This document shows, piece after piece, positions 50,993 through 59,825 of a stretch of DNA of 64,000 bases; the first letter of the stretch is position 1, and each line of letters starts with the position of its first letter. The notes under the pieces are model-generated. The model saw only the letters and a list, made by a program, of their open reading frames with translations, made no database searches and was not told the origin of the DNA. The DNA comes from Streptomyces seoulensis. GTDB lineage: Bacteria; Actinomycetota; Actinomycetes; Streptomycetales; Streptomycetaceae. The position numbers and the translations under genes were made by a program. The stretch is from NCBI RefSeq assembly GCF_022846655.1, contig NZ_AP025667.1, forward strand, positions 905,001 to 969,000, in the 5' to 3' direction.

Positions 50993-51066
50993 TGCGCCGC
51001 CAGGGACTCGAACCCCGGACCCGCTGATTAAGAGTCAGCTGCTCTAACCAACTGAGCTAGCGGCGC
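50993..51066 (-). tRNA. tRNA-Lys(CTT), copy 3
   Basis: Identical 74-nt sequence to copies 1 and 2, with anticodon CTT. Its 5' end overlaps the last 10 bases of the upstream prim-pol-like gene on the same strand. The 5' flank CCTGCTGACG (plus strand) is shared with copy 1. Confidence 0.96.
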
Positions 51067-51629
51067 CTGCTGACGTCGTAGACCTTAGCACCCTGGTCGG
51101 CGGGAGGAAAAATCGATATCCGGGCCGCCGTGCGGGCCGCGCGCACCGCCGCCCAGAGCACCACCTCGGGGCCGGGCAGCCAGGGGTGCCGGGTGTCCGG
51201 GGCGACCAGCCACCGGGAGCCCGCGGGGGCCGCGGCGGCGTCGCCCTCCAGCGCCGGGACGGTCACCGCGTCCCCGGTGCCGTGACACAGCAGCGGCGGG
51301 ACGGCGTGGGTACGCGGTCCCCACTCCTCCCAGGCCAGCAGCGAGGGCAGCCGCTGGGCCGTACCGGGTGCCGCGAACAGCAGCGTCCGGCCCCGGTGCA
51401 CCGCGACCGGGCCGCAGCCCGGCCCCTCCTCCCACAGCCGGTCCAGCATCCGGCGCCCGAAGACCGCGGGCGCGCTCACCACGTCGAAGACCGTGCCGCA
51501 AGGCAGTACGACGGGAGCGCCGGGCCGCTCCTCCCAGAAGGCGAGCGTGCTGCGCGGATACGTTCCGGCGGAGGCGAGCCAGGCGGCTCCCTCGGCGGTG
51601 GCGGCGGTGACGTCCGGTGCACTGGTCAT
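51057..51629 (-). CDS. Bifunctional primase/polymerase-like small protein
   Basis: The 190-aa product resembles the N-terminal fragment family that Streptomyces annotations call bifunctional DNA primase/polymerase: AAWLASAGTYPRSTLAFWEE, CGPVAVHRGRTLLFAAPGT, GSRWLVAPDTRHPWLPGPE. Catalytic acidic residues of true prim-pol are not evident, so activity is doubtful. A shorter relative seems to lie at 60090. ATG 51629 or GTG 51635 may be the start. Its last codons and stop lie inside the tRNA-Lys acceptor stem. Confidence 0.6.
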   Translation of the reverse strand: MTSAPDVTAATAEGAAWLASAGTYPRSTLAFWEERPGAPVVLPCGTVFDVVSAPAVFGRRMLDRLWEEGPGCGPVAVHRGRTLLFAAPGTAQRLPSLLAWEEWGPRTHAVPPLLCHGTGDAVTVPALEGDAAAAPAGSRWLVAPDTRHPWLPGPEVVLWAAVRAARTAARISIFPPADQGAKVYDVSRRR

Positions 51630-51717
51630 GCACACAGATCTACCGCCGGTGAGCGGATGGTTTCCCTGGGTTGCGGAAATTGGGGACACCAAGGGGCGGG
51701 AGGGGGTATCTTGCCCG

Positions 51718-51733
51718 CCTGGCATATGCCAGG
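51718..51733. promoter_or_regulatory. Perfect 16-bp palindrome CCTGGCATATGCCAGG
   Basis: A perfect inverted repeat 89 bp upstream of the prim-pol-like gene. Its core GGCATATGCC also occurs at 41137-41146. The regulator is unknown. Confidence 0.5.
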
Positions 51734-51758
51734 TGCGTCGGGCGTTCCGCTCGGCCCC

Positions 51759-51944
51759 AGGGCCTGTCTTCCGGATCTTGCCGCGGTCGCGGGGTCTGGC
51801 ACGCACATCTGCGGCGTTGTCGTCACTCGCCGACGCTCCGCGTCGACTCCCTCCTCCGCCTTGCAGCTGCACGCACCAGACCCCACTCGGGTCGGCCAGA
51901 AGGCGCCGTAGGCCCGAGCCGGCCTGATCCGGAAGAAAGGCCCT
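51759..51944. repeat. MITE-like palindromic repeat, copy 2
   Basis: A 186-bp element with 19-bp terminal inverted repeats (51759-51777 and 51926-51944, one mismatch). Internal inverted GGTCTGGCACGCAC / GCACGCACCAGACC segments flank a core shared with copy 1. Its right end touches the stop codon of the gene at 51943. No open frame in it looks like a gene. It fills the stretch between the prim-pol-like gene and its neighbour. Confidence 0.8.
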
Positions 51945-52314
51945 AGCGCGGATCGGCCGCCCTACGACCCTCGGGGTCGGCGCCCCGCATGAGGTCCCTG
52001 CCGAACTCCACCATCTTCTTGGCGTAGTCCTCGGTCCACTCCGCGCGCTCGGCGATGTCCGCCGCCGTCAGCCGGTCGAACCGGCGCGGGTCGGCGAGCT
52101 GGGCCGCCGCCACGGCCTGGAACTCCATGGCCCGGTCGGCCGCCGCCCGGAACGCCTGGGTCAGCTCGGTGGCCCGCGTCAGCAGCGCGCGCGGGTCGTC
52201 GATCGACTCCAGGTCGAAGAAGTGCTCCGGATCGGCGGCCGCCTCCGCGGGCTCGAAGAGCAGGGGCGCGGGGCGTAGCCGCGGTTCGTTCCGACGCGGC
52301 GAGGGCTCCGCCAT
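51943..52314 (-). CDS. Hypothetical protein
   Basis: The 123-aa, mostly helical protein (RALLTRATELTQAFRAAADR, AEWTEDYAKKMVEFGRDLM) matches no family I can name. It has no signal peptide or membrane helix. ATG 52314 is preceded by GGAGGAG. The stop codon coincides with the end of the repeat element. It is downstream of the helicase operon on the same strand but separated by a duplicated segment. Confidence 0.65.
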   Translation of the reverse strand: MAEPSPRRNEPRLRPAPLLFEPAEAAADPEHFFDLESIDDPRALLTRATELTQAFRAAADRAMEFQAVAAAQLADPRRFDRLTAADIAERAEWTEDYAKKMVEFGRDLMRGADPEGRRAADPR

Positions 52315-52426
52315 GTCTTCATCTCCTCCTCGTACGTTCGCTTGCACTGGGCCCCGCCTGCGGCCGGACCACCGTCCATTGTCCCGCGCCGACGCAAGAG
52401 GGCCCCAGGGCCAGGCATGCACCCAC

Positions 52427-52500
52427 GGTCAGGGCCGGTGGCTCACCCGGTGTTCGGCCAGGTGTGCCAGGACCGCGTGGTTGGCCTCCCAGCCGTCCGG
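52427..52500 (-). repeat. Duplicated 3' end of the helicase gene (distal copy)
   Basis: These 74 bp are identical to 52598-52671, which encode the last helicase residues and stop. The copy lies downstream of the real gene end, with 97 bp of different sequence between, so the spacing is 171 bp. It has no start and is not a gene. Confidence 0.9.
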
Positions 52501-52597
52501 ACTGTGTCCTTCGGCCGCCTCCGGCGGCGTGCCGGACTCCGTCCGGCGGCTCGGGCGGCGCTGCGGGGACCGTTCCTGGGGCGCCGCCCGGTGCCGG

Positions 52598-52671
52598 GGT
52601 CAGGGCCGGTGGCTCACCCGGTGTTCGGCCAGGTGTGCCAGGACCGCGTGGTTGGCCTCCCAGCCGTCCGG
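52598..52671 (-). repeat. 3' end of the helicase gene (in-gene copy of 74-bp repeat)
   Basis: This is the in-gene partner of 52427-52500. It encodes PDGWEANHAVLAHLAEHRVS and the stop. Perfect identity suggests a recent duplication or gene conversion. Confidence 0.9.
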
Positions 52672-53937
52672 GAACTTCACCAGGGTGCCGAGCTGGACCG
52701 GTTCCGTGGACGGGTACTCGTCCAGCAGGTCGCTCACCCCGGCGCGGCACACCACGATGCACGCGTGCCGGTGGCGCGAGGCCAGCACGCACAGGCGGCC
52801 CGTCTCCAGGTGGAAGGCGGTGGCGTCGGGGCGGCCGGAGAGCGGGTGCAGGACCACCGTCACGTCGTACTCCCGGCCCTGGAGCCGGTTGGCCGTGTCC
52901 ACGGTGACGCCCACCACGCCCAGGTCCGCCAGCGCCGCGCGGACCGCCGCCGCCTGGTCCCGGTGGGCGGTGCCCACGGCGACCCGGTCGGCGGTCAGCG
53001 GGCTCGGTGCCTCGGCGCGCTCGGAGAAGGCAGCGCCCCCTCGGTCCAGCAGCCGCCGCACCACCGCGGCCACCGCCCGCACCGCCTCCGGGTCGGTGCG
53101 CGGGGTGTGCCGGGCCGGCAGCTCCAGCAGCCCCCAGCCGGACTCCGCCGCCTCGTCGATCACCCGGTCCGGCGCCGAACCGTCCGAGCGCACCGCGAAG
53201 GTGAGCCGCCGCTGTCCGTGCCCGGTGCCGCTGCGGAAGGGCGTGTACGGGTAGAACGCCGCCGACACCAGCGGCGCCGCCGACGCGGGCAGCCGCCAGG
53301 ACACCGGCAGCCGGTGCTGCGGCAGCCGAGGGTTGTGCGCGAGCAGCGTCGACACCGCCGAGGCGGACGGGTCGTAGGACAGGCCCGCCCACTGGTCGCC
53401 GCCCACCGTGGAGAACGGGTCCAACTGGCCCGGATCGCCCACGAACAGCGCCCGCTCGAACAGCCCGGCCACGGCCAGCAGCGAGTCCGAGCGCATCTGG
53501 TACGCCTCGTCCACGATGGCGTGCGGCCACGGCTCGTCCACCTTGACGTGCGCCCACTTCGCGGCGGTGGACAGCACCACGGGCAGCCCGCCGAGATCGC
53601 CCGCCTTGGCCGAGGTGCGGACGTTCGGCAGCGCGTCCAGCGCCTTGTCGTAGGCGTCGGTGTCGCTGCTGTGCAGGCGGCCCACCGGCAGCTCGGGGTT
53701 CTTCTCCGCGAGCCGCAGCACCAGGTCGTCCACCTGGGCGTTGGTCTGCGCCACCACCATCAGCGGGCGGCCCGCGTCGGCCAGTTCCAGCGCCGCCCGG
53801 ACCACCAGCGTGGACTTGCCCGCGCCGGGCGGGGAGTCCACCACCACACCGCGCTCGGTGCCGTGCAGGGTGTCGGCGAGGATCGCGTCCGTGGCGCGCG
53901 TGGCGGCGGCCGCGGGGTCGTGGTCCACGGTCGTCAC
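52600..53937 (-). CDS. Superfamily 1 (Dna2/Upf1-like) helicase
   Basis: The 445-aa ATPase has Walker A DSPPGAGKST (about 34-43), Walker B AIVDEAYQM, motif III FVGDPGQLDPF, an Arg motif SWRLP, motif V DTANRLQGREYD, and motif VI LASRHRHACIV. It is a compact SF1B enzyme without accessory domains. Its GTG start overlaps the stop of the 532-aa gene (GTGA). Together with the PD-(D/E)XK/Fe-S protein it could form a helicase-nuclease complex for DNA end processing. Confidence 0.88.
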   Translation of the reverse strand: MTTVDHDPAAAATRATDAILADTLHGTERGVVVDSPPGAGKSTLVVRAALELADAGRPLMVVAQTNAQVDDLVLRLAEKNPELPVGRLHSSDTDAYDKALDALPNVRTSAKAGDLGGLPVVLSTAAKWAHVKVDEPWPHAIVDEAYQMRSDSLLAVAGLFERALFVGDPGQLDPFSTVGGDQWAGLSYDPSASAVSTLLAHNPRLPQHRLPVSWRLPASAAPLVSAAFYPYTPFRSGTGHGQRRLTFAVRSDGSAPDRVIDEAAESGWGLLELPARHTPRTDPEAVRAVAAVVRRLLDRGGAAFSERAEAPSPLTADRVAVGTAHRDQAAAVRAALADLGVVGVTVDTANRLQGREYDVTVVLHPLSGRPDATAFHLETGRLCVLASRHRHACIVVCRAGVSDLLDEYPSTEPVQLGTLVKFPDGWEANHAVLAHLAEHRVSHRP

Positions 53938-55532
53938 AGCACGTCCTCCTCGGTCATCGCGTCCGGGGCCTCCCGCACGGCCTCACCCGGCGGGCCGCCG
54001 TGCGTCCACGGGGTCTGCTCGGGGTCGGGCAGCCTGGCGCCGCCGCGCTGCTCGTGCTCGAAGAGGGTGAAGCACACCGCGTCGCCCTTCCCGGGCACGG
54101 AACCGGCCTCCGGCTCCTTGCCCCGGCCCATCTTGTCCATGATCCGCAGCACGATCACCCCGTCCTCCGGGGCGCCCTCGTACCCCACGAACTCCGCCGA
54201 CTGCGGCTTGCCGTTCAGCGAGCGGTACGCCCTGGCGCGCTCCGCCAGATGCGGGCGGTCCTCGGTGCGCACGGTCACCAGCGGGCGCGGGCTCGGCCGC
54301 CTGCCCTCGCTGTACGCCATGACCGACTCGGTCACCTCGCCCGCGAACGCCTCCCCGGCCAGCCGCCGGGCCGCCATCACCAGCGGGTCGTCGAGCGCCT
54401 CCTGCGCCTCCAGCCGGGCCTGCTCGCGCTCCCGCGTGGCCAGCTTGTTCGCCGCCGTCACCGCGTCGTCCCGGCGCGGCTGCGGGGGTTCCCCCGCCGC
54501 GATCCGGTCCCGGTGCGCGGTGAACGACCAGCGGTCCCTGGTCCACCGCTCCTCGACGTGCCCGCCCTCCGGGAGCCCCCGCAGCAGGTCGAGCCCCCGC
54601 CACACCGCGTCCCAGGTGGGCCGGGTGCGGCTGAGGACCAGCTCGCGGATCTCCCGCTCGGCGGCCGTGACGGCGGTCAGCAGGTCCTCGGCGCCGAGGG
54701 CGTCCTCGGCGGCGGCCAGGGCGGTGCGCGCCCGGTCGTACCGCTCGATCGCCGGGGCCAGCAGCTTGTTGTCGAACGCCGGGTCGGTGGCCGGGCCGGC
54801 CGGCGGACACAGCAACTGGCCCGCCGCGTCCCGCTCCCGCTCGGCCCGCCCGGCCGCCTCGGCGCCGGACTCGCCCTCGGGCGGGTCGATCCAGGCCAGC
54901 AGGGCGCCCAGATGCTGGTCCTCCACCATGGACTGGCCGGTCGCCCAGTGCCGGTACAGCACGTCGGTCAGCGCCAGCAGCAGCGACGATCCGGGCACCC
55001 GGGAGCGCTCGCCGTAGTGCGTCAGCCAGCGGCCCAGCAACGGCACGCGCGGCGGCGCCGGATGGGGCGTCTCCGGGTCCTGCTCGGCCGTGCGCCGGAA
55101 CCGCATCGAGCGGCCCAGCAGCCGCACGAGGTCCAGGCCCGCGCGGCTCGGCACGATCAACTGGGGCGCGTCCACGCACAGATCGACCTCGACCTTGACC
55201 CGCTTGCCGGTCTCCGGGTCGGTGTCGGAGCGCTCGGCCGCCTCCACCTCCTCGGCGCAGGAGTCCAGGTGCGGCAGCACGATGTCGGCCAGCTCGGCGA
55301 GGAACGCGAAGCGCAGGTCGCGGTCGCGGGGCTGCGGCACGACCAGCAGGCGCGGGGCGTCCCGGTCGGTGCCGACCAGCGCGCCGAGCGGGGCACCCGT
55401 CTCACCGGCGGTGGTCAGCGGCACGAACACCAGCGGACGGTCGGACAGATGGCGGTGCCGGACGGTGGCGGCGGGCTGGGCCCGGCCGGTGGCGACCGCC
55501 TCCAGGCGGGCCAGGGTGGCGATCAGGGACAC
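53934..55532 (-). CDS. Hypothetical protein of helicase-nuclease operon
   Basis: The 532-aa protein is not recognised. It has a beta-rich first part (RPLVFVPLTTAGETGAPLGA, APRLLVVPQPRDRDLRFAFL), a helical, Glu/Ala/Arg-rich centre (about 280-420), and a C-terminal small beta region (FVGYEGAPEDGVIVLRIMDK) followed by an acidic tail. There is no ATPase or nuclease motif. GTG 55532 overlaps the upstream stop by 10 bp, and the end overlaps the helicase start, so it is surely co-translated with both and likely a subunit of the same complex. Confidence 0.75.
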   Translation of the reverse strand: MSLIATLARLEAVATGRAQPAATVRHRHLSDRPLVFVPLTTAGETGAPLGALVGTDRDAPRLLVVPQPRDRDLRFAFLAELADIVLPHLDSCAEEVEAAERSDTDPETGKRVKVEVDLCVDAPQLIVPSRAGLDLVRLLGRSMRFRRTAEQDPETPHPAPPRVPLLGRWLTHYGERSRVPGSSLLLALTDVLYRHWATGQSMVEDQHLGALLAWIDPPEGESGAEAAGRAERERDAAGQLLCPPAGPATDPAFDNKLLAPAIERYDRARTALAAAEDALGAEDLLTAVTAAEREIRELVLSRTRPTWDAVWRGLDLLRGLPEGGHVEERWTRDRWSFTAHRDRIAAGEPPQPRRDDAVTAANKLATREREQARLEAQEALDDPLVMAARRLAGEAFAGEVTESVMAYSEGRRPSPRPLVTVRTEDRPHLAERARAYRSLNGKPQSAEFVGYEGAPEDGVIVLRIMDKMGRGKEPEAGSVPGKGDAVCFTLFEHEQRGGARLPDPEQTPWTHGGPPGEAVREAPDAMTEEDVL

Positions 55533-56740
55533 GGCACGGCCTCCCGCTCCGCCGCGTGCGCGAGCGCCTCGGCGCGCAGGGCGGCGGCCCGGCGCAGCGC
55601 GGCCACCGCCGGGTCGTCGGCGTCGCCGCTCTCGCCCCGTGCCGCCGACAGCACCTCCTGGACCGTCTCGAGGCCGCCCAGCTCGGCGCGGAGCGGGCGG
55701 CCGAGCCGGGTCACCGTGTCGGCCGCGCGGGACCGCTCCCGGCAGTGGAAGGCCAGCTCGCACGAGGACAGGCACTCGGGCGCGTAGGCGGCCGGGACCG
55801 CGTCGACGGCGGCCGTCAGCTCACCGGCCGGGCGGTCCGGCGCGAAGCAGGTGCCCTCGGGCAGCTCCTGGGCGATGGTCTCGACACGGGTCAGCCGGGT
55901 GAGCTGCCGCGCGGTGACCGCCCGCTGCGCCCGTACGTCGACCGCGCGCGCGGTGGCCAGGTTGGAGAAGTCCTTCGGGCACACCAGCAGCACCTCGTGC
56001 CGTACGGCGGGCGGCGGGGTCAGCCGGGCCGCGACCGCCTCCAGCGCCAGCACGTACACCGCCGCCTGGCGGGCGGCCGCGCCCACCTTCGCCGGGTCGG
56101 CCGAGCCGTCCAGCATCGGGAACGACTTGATCTCCACGACCGTCCAGCCGCCGTCGGGGTGCACCACCACCGCGTCCGGCTCCAGGAAGGCGGGCGAGCC
56201 CGCCACGTCCAGGGCCAGCATCGGGTGGTCCAGCAGCGTCCAGCCGCCCGCCGCGACCGCCTCGCGCAACGCCAGCGCCGTACGCGCGGTGCGGCCCTCG
56301 GGGCCCGGCGCGCTCAGGTCCGGCACGGACGCGCCGGCGGGCGGCTCGGCGGCCGGGTCCAGCAGGGTGTGGGTGAGCCGCAGCAGCTCGGCGCCGCCGT
56401 CCGCCTTGACCCGCGCCTCGAAGGTGTTGCCCCTGATCAGCGCGAACTGGGACTGTCCGTAGTCCGACGGGGCGCCCAGCGCGCCCGCGAGCGCGGCCTT
56501 GTCCACCCCGGCGCCGTCCAGGATCGCGCGTCTGCGGCAGCCCGGGTTGGCCGCGAGCGCCGCGAGGGCGCGCGCGTCCAGCGCCTTGGCCGGTACGTCG
56601 GGACCGCGCAGCTCAGCGAGCCGGTGCCGCAGCGCCGTCCCCCGCTTCGCTGGGGGAGGCGTCGGTTCCGGCCGCGGGGTCGAGCCGCGACTCGCGCTGC
56701 CGTGGAATTCGCTCACCCGCGGAAGTCTGGCATCCGTCAC
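55523..56740 (-). CDS. PD-(D/E)XK nuclease with Cas4/AddB-type Fe-S cysteines
   Basis: The product, about 405 aa, has a RecB-like nuclease core: PDAVVVHPDGGWTVVEIKSF gives the D-(E)xK motif (about residue 190-205), followed by QAAVYVLALEAV, the usual Q-helix. One Cys lies early (NPGCRRRA) and three near the end (PECLSSCELAFHCRER), the four-Cys pattern that holds a 4Fe-4S cluster in Cas4, AddB and Dna2. The start is uncertain: TTG 56746, GTG 56740 and GTG 56716 are possible and none has a good ribosome site. The N-terminus overlaps the PAP2 gene end by about 130 bp. Confidence 0.8.
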   Translation of the reverse strand: MTDARLPRVSEFHGSASRGSTPRPEPTPPPAKRGTALRHRLAELRGPDVPAKALDARALAALAANPGCRRRAILDGAGVDKAALAGALGAPSDYGQSQFALIRGNTFEARVKADGGAELLRLTHTLLDPAAEPPAGASVPDLSAPGPEGRTARTALALREAVAAGGWTLLDHPMLALDVAGSPAFLEPDAVVVHPDGGWTVVEIKSFPMLDGSADPAKVGAAARQAAVYVLALEAVAARLTPPPAVRHEVLLVCPKDFSNLATARAVDVRAQRAVTARQLTRLTRVETIAQELPEGTCFAPDRPAGELTAAVDAVPAAYAPECLSSCELAFHCRERSRAADTVTRLGRPLRAELGGLETVQEVLSAARGESGDADDPAVAALRRAAALRAEALAHAAEREAVPCP

Positions 56741-57566
56741 TGACAATCGGGGAGGGACCGCTGTTCTGGGCCGTCCTGAACGGGGCGGCCAAGGCGACGA
56801 GCCGCAGCCGCAGAGCGGTCGCGCCGCGCGTGACGTACGGGGTCAGGAGCAGGCCGACGCCCATCACGGCCACGCCCGCGACCGCGTCCAGGAAGTAGTG
56901 GTTGGCGGTGCCCATGACCACGATCGCGGTCAGCAGCGGATAGCCGATCGCGGCCGCCTTCGCCCAGCGGGTACGGCCGCAGCGCCACAGCATCACCCCG
57001 CAGAACAGGGCCCAGCCGACGTGCAGGCTCGGCATCGCCGCGTACTGGTTGGTCATGCCGCCCATGCCGCGCGGGGCGCTGGCCTCGCCGCCCCACCAGC
57101 CGTACGCGCTGTAGTGCGCCATGGTGTCCACGAAGCCGTGGGCGGGGGAGAGCAGCCGGGGCGGGCAGGTGGGCAGCAGGGTGAAGCCGATCAGTCCTAT
57201 GAACGTCGACGTCAGCAGCCAGGTGCGCGCCGCCCGGTAGTGCTCCGCGCGGGCCCGGAACAGCCAGACGAGGATCGCCGGCGTGACCAGGTAGTGCAGC
57301 GAGGCGTACCAGAAGTCGGCCGGCACACCTATCCAGGGCTCCGCGGTGAACAGGCGGTTCAGCGGGTGCTCGGCGTTCAGGTACAGCGCCTTCTCGACGC
57401 GGAGGATGGCCAGACCGTGGTCGACGGCGGTGGAGACGTCCCCGCGCGCCAGGAGTCGGCCGGCGGTGTAGCAGCCGTAGACCAGCAGGATCAGGGGCAG
57501 CTCGGTCCACCAGCGCGGCCGGGTCCGTGGGCTCGCCACGGTGCCCGGTGCCTCGGTAAGCGGCAT
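56613..57566 (-). CDS. PAP2 superfamily membrane phosphatase
   Basis: The 317-aa protein has about six membrane helices. The PAP2 signature is split as usual: a first basic segment is not obvious, but [13 protein letters not shown] (SxH) and [13 protein letters not shown] (SRxxxxxH-like, with His) are clear. It fits the inositol-phosphoryl-transferase-like branch that acts on lipid phosphates. The disordered C-terminal tail overlaps the start of the nuclease gene. ATG 57566 has GGGGGAGGG upstream. Confidence 0.85.
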   Translation of the reverse strand: MPLTEAPGTVASPRTRPRWWTELPLILLVYGCYTAGRLLARGDVSTAVDHGLAILRVEKALYLNAEHPLNRLFTAEPWIGVPADFWYASLHYLVTPAILVWLFRARAEHYRAARTWLLTSTFIGLIGFTLLPTCPPRLLSPAHGFVDTMAHYSAYGWWGGEASAPRGMGGMTNQYAAMPSLHVGWALFCGVMLWRCGRTRWAKAAAIGYPLLTAIVVMGTANHYFLDAVAGVAVMGVGLLLTPYVTRGATALRLRLVALAAPFRTAQNSGPSPIVSDGCQTSAGERIPRQRESRLDPAAGTDASPSEAGDGAAAPAR

Positions 57567-57780
57567 CCGATCGCCCTCCCCCTTCGCGCGGCCACGCACC
57601 CCCCGCGGGCGCCGTGACACTTTACGGTGTCGGCCTGCCCGTCCGCGCGGGCGTTCCGGCTCTCGAAGACGCCAGGATCGCCCGCCGGGTTGCCCGCGCG
57701 CGTGGTGCGCGATGATGGAGGGACCTCATATCGGGTTTCCCCGGCGTCCACTCGGCGTCCCTCTTCCGGAAAGGTCTCCC

Positions 57781-58377
57781 ATGGCACCGCGCATCCTGCT
57801 GGCCCGGCACGGACAGACGGCATGGTCGCTGTCCGGCAAGCACACGGGCAGGACCGATGTGCCGCTCCTGGAGGAGGGCCGGCGCGGGGCCAAGCTGCTC
57901 GGCGAACGGCTGCGGCAGGCTCCGCTGGACGGCCTGGCGGACGTCGAGGTGCGCACCAGCCCGCTGGTCCGCGCGCACGAGACCTGCGAGCTGGCCGGGT
58001 TCGGCGACCGGGCCGGGACCTGGGACACCCTGATGGAATGGGACTACGGCGCCTACGAGGGCATGACCCCGGCCGAGATCCGGGCCCAGCGGCCCGACTG
58101 GCTGATCTGGCGCGACGGCGTCCCCGAGGGCGAGACCCTCGCCGAGGTCACCGCCCGCGCGGACGAGGTCGTGCGGTGGGCCCGCTCCGCCGACCGCGAC
58201 GTCCTGATCTTCGCCCACGGCCACATCCTGCGCTCCATCGGCGCCCGCTGGCTGGGCCTCCCCCTCGACTTCGCCGCCCGCCTCCGCCTCAACCCCACCT
58301 CCCTGTCCACCCTCGGCTGGGCCTACGGCGAGCCGGCGATCGAGCACTGGAACGACACCGGGCACCTGGCGGGCTGA
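57781..58377 (+). CDS. Histidine phosphatase family protein
   Basis: The 198-aa enzyme has the RHG motif [11 protein letters not shown] (His about 10) and [10 protein letters not shown] (Arg), with the second catalytic His in IFAHGHILR. The proton donor Glu is in [10 protein letters not shown]. This is the broad phosphoglycerate-mutase-like acid phosphatase group; the substrate is unknown. It is intact and cytoplasmic. It is convergent with the NsdA-like gene. Confidence 0.92.
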   Translation: MAPRILLARHGQTAWSLSGKHTGRTDVPLLEEGRRGAKLLGERLRQAPLDGLADVEVRTSPLVRAHETCELAGFGDRAGTWDTLMEWDYGAYEGMTPAEIRAQRPDWLIWRDGVPEGETLAEVTARADEVVRWARSADRDVLIFAHGHILRSIGARWLGLPLDFAARLRLNPTSLSTLGWAYGEPAIEHWNDTGHLAG

Positions 58378-58397
58378 GCGGCGCTCCGCGCCGGGTA

Positions 58398-59825
58398 CTA
58401 CCCCCGCCGGGGCCGCGGCAGCGAGGCGTGGCGGTCCAGGAACTCCGCGACCCCCGAGGCACGGCGGTGGGGGAGGAGGACGCGGGCGGTGCCCGCCAGC
58501 ATCGACTGGATGCGCGAGGACTGGACCTGGGCCAGCAGGTCCAGGACGCGCAGCCCCGCCGTCGCCGCCTCGTCGGGGTGACCGTCGCGGGCCAGGTCGT
58601 CGGCGAGTTCGGCGGTGTACAGAGCGATGTTGCGGGAGAAGTGCGGGTCCTGGAGCCGGGTCGCGCGCCGGGCGTGCCGGGACGCGCGGCGCCAGTCGCC
58701 CAGCGTCGACCAGCACTGCGCCTCCAGCCCCGCCAGCTCGGCCTCGCCGTAGAAGCTCATCCACTCCGGGTCGGCGTCGGACATACCGCGCCCGAACAGC
58801 GCCTGCGCCCGTACGAGCGCCTGCTCGCAGCCGGTGCGGTCGGCGAGCCCCGCCCAGCCGCCCGCCTCGCGCAGCGCGAGCAGCGACATCAGCCGGGGCG
58901 AGCCCAGCGGGCGGGCGGCCCGCTGCGCGGCCTGTGCCGCGCGGACCGCCTCGCGGGGGCGTCCGGCGTCCCGCGCGAGGAAGGCGGTGTTGCAGAAGGC
59001 GTGCGCCTCCAGGGCCGCGTCCCCGGTCATCCGGGAGGTGGCCAGCGCCTCCGCGTAGTGCGAGCGGGCGTCGTCGAAGCGGCCCGAGTCATGGGCCAGC
59101 CAGCCGACGGAGATGGCCAGTTCACCGGCGCCGGAGTGCAGCCGCTCGGCGGTGGTCTGCCGGGTCGCGCCCGCGTCCAGCAGGGCGTACGCGGCGCGCA
59201 GCGGTTCCGCCGCGCGCCGGTACAGACCGTCCGCGCCGTGCTGGTCGTCCAGCAGCCGGATGCGCCGCACGGCCTCCTCGACGGCGGCCGCCTCCGACGT
59301 GCCGGCCCGCCGCGAGGCCGCCGAGGCGTCCGTGGCGATGCCCAGCGGGCCCAGCGTGGCGGCGGCCGCCACCGTGGCACCCGTACCGGTCATGAATGCG
59401 CGACGCAGCACGTCGCTCTCCTCGTGGTTCAGTGGGTCGTTCGGGTACGGCCGGTGTGCGCCGTACGGGGCGTCGCGGTCGCAGGGTTGCTCGTGCGCGG
59501 ACGCCGCCACCGCGGCGGCGGCCGGACGCGCGCCGCGGCCGCGCACGGTCGAGCGCGGCGCGAAGCCGAGGTCGGTGAGCGTGCGGCCGGGGAACATGTG
59601 CAGGAACACCCGCTCGTACGCGTAGTTGGGACAGCGGATCTCACCCGCCTCGACTCTCCCGACATAGCGCGCGTCACAGCTCACCCGCTCACCGATCTCC
59701 CGTGCCGCGCGCCGCACCAGGGCGGCGAACTCGGCCGGGGAACGGCGACCGCGCAACTGCCTGAAGACGGTGTTGGGGCGGAGCGGCCGGTCGGGCTGCG
59801 CCGAGGTATCGGTTGACGACGCCAT
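58398..59825 (-). CDS. NsdA/NsdB-like TPR regulatory protein
   Basis: The 475-aa protein has an N-terminal HTH-like segment (PNTVFRQLRGRRSPAEFAAL ... RVSCDARYVGRVEAGEIRCP, about 14-60) and a variable linker. A hydrophobic Ala-rich patch near MTGTGATVAAAATLG follows, then a long helical TPR-like region (about 200-470). This matches Streptomyces NsdA/NsdB proteins, negative regulators of differentiation and antibiotic production. Which paralogue it is cannot be told here. ATG 59825 has GAGAGGACC upstream. Confidence 0.75.
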   Translation of the reverse strand: MASSTDTSAQPDRPLRPNTVFRQLRGRRSPAEFAALVRRAAREIGERVSCDARYVGRVEAGEIRCPNYAYERVFLHMFPGRTLTDLGFAPRSTVRGRGARPAAAAVAASAHEQPCDRDAPYGAHRPYPNDPLNHEESDVLRRAFMTGTGATVAAAATLGPLGIATDASAASRRAGTSEAAAVEEAVRRIRLLDDQHGADGLYRRAAEPLRAAYALLDAGATRQTTAERLHSGAGELAISVGWLAHDSGRFDDARSHYAEALATSRMTGDAALEAHAFCNTAFLARDAGRPREAVRAAQAAQRAARPLGSPRLMSLLALREAGGWAGLADRTGCEQALVRAQALFGRGMSDADPEWMSFYGEAELAGLEAQCWSTLGDWRRASRHARRATRLQDPHFSRNIALYTAELADDLARDGHPDEAATAGLRVLDLLAQVQSSRIQSMLAGTARVLLPHRRASGVAEFLDRHASLPRPRRG

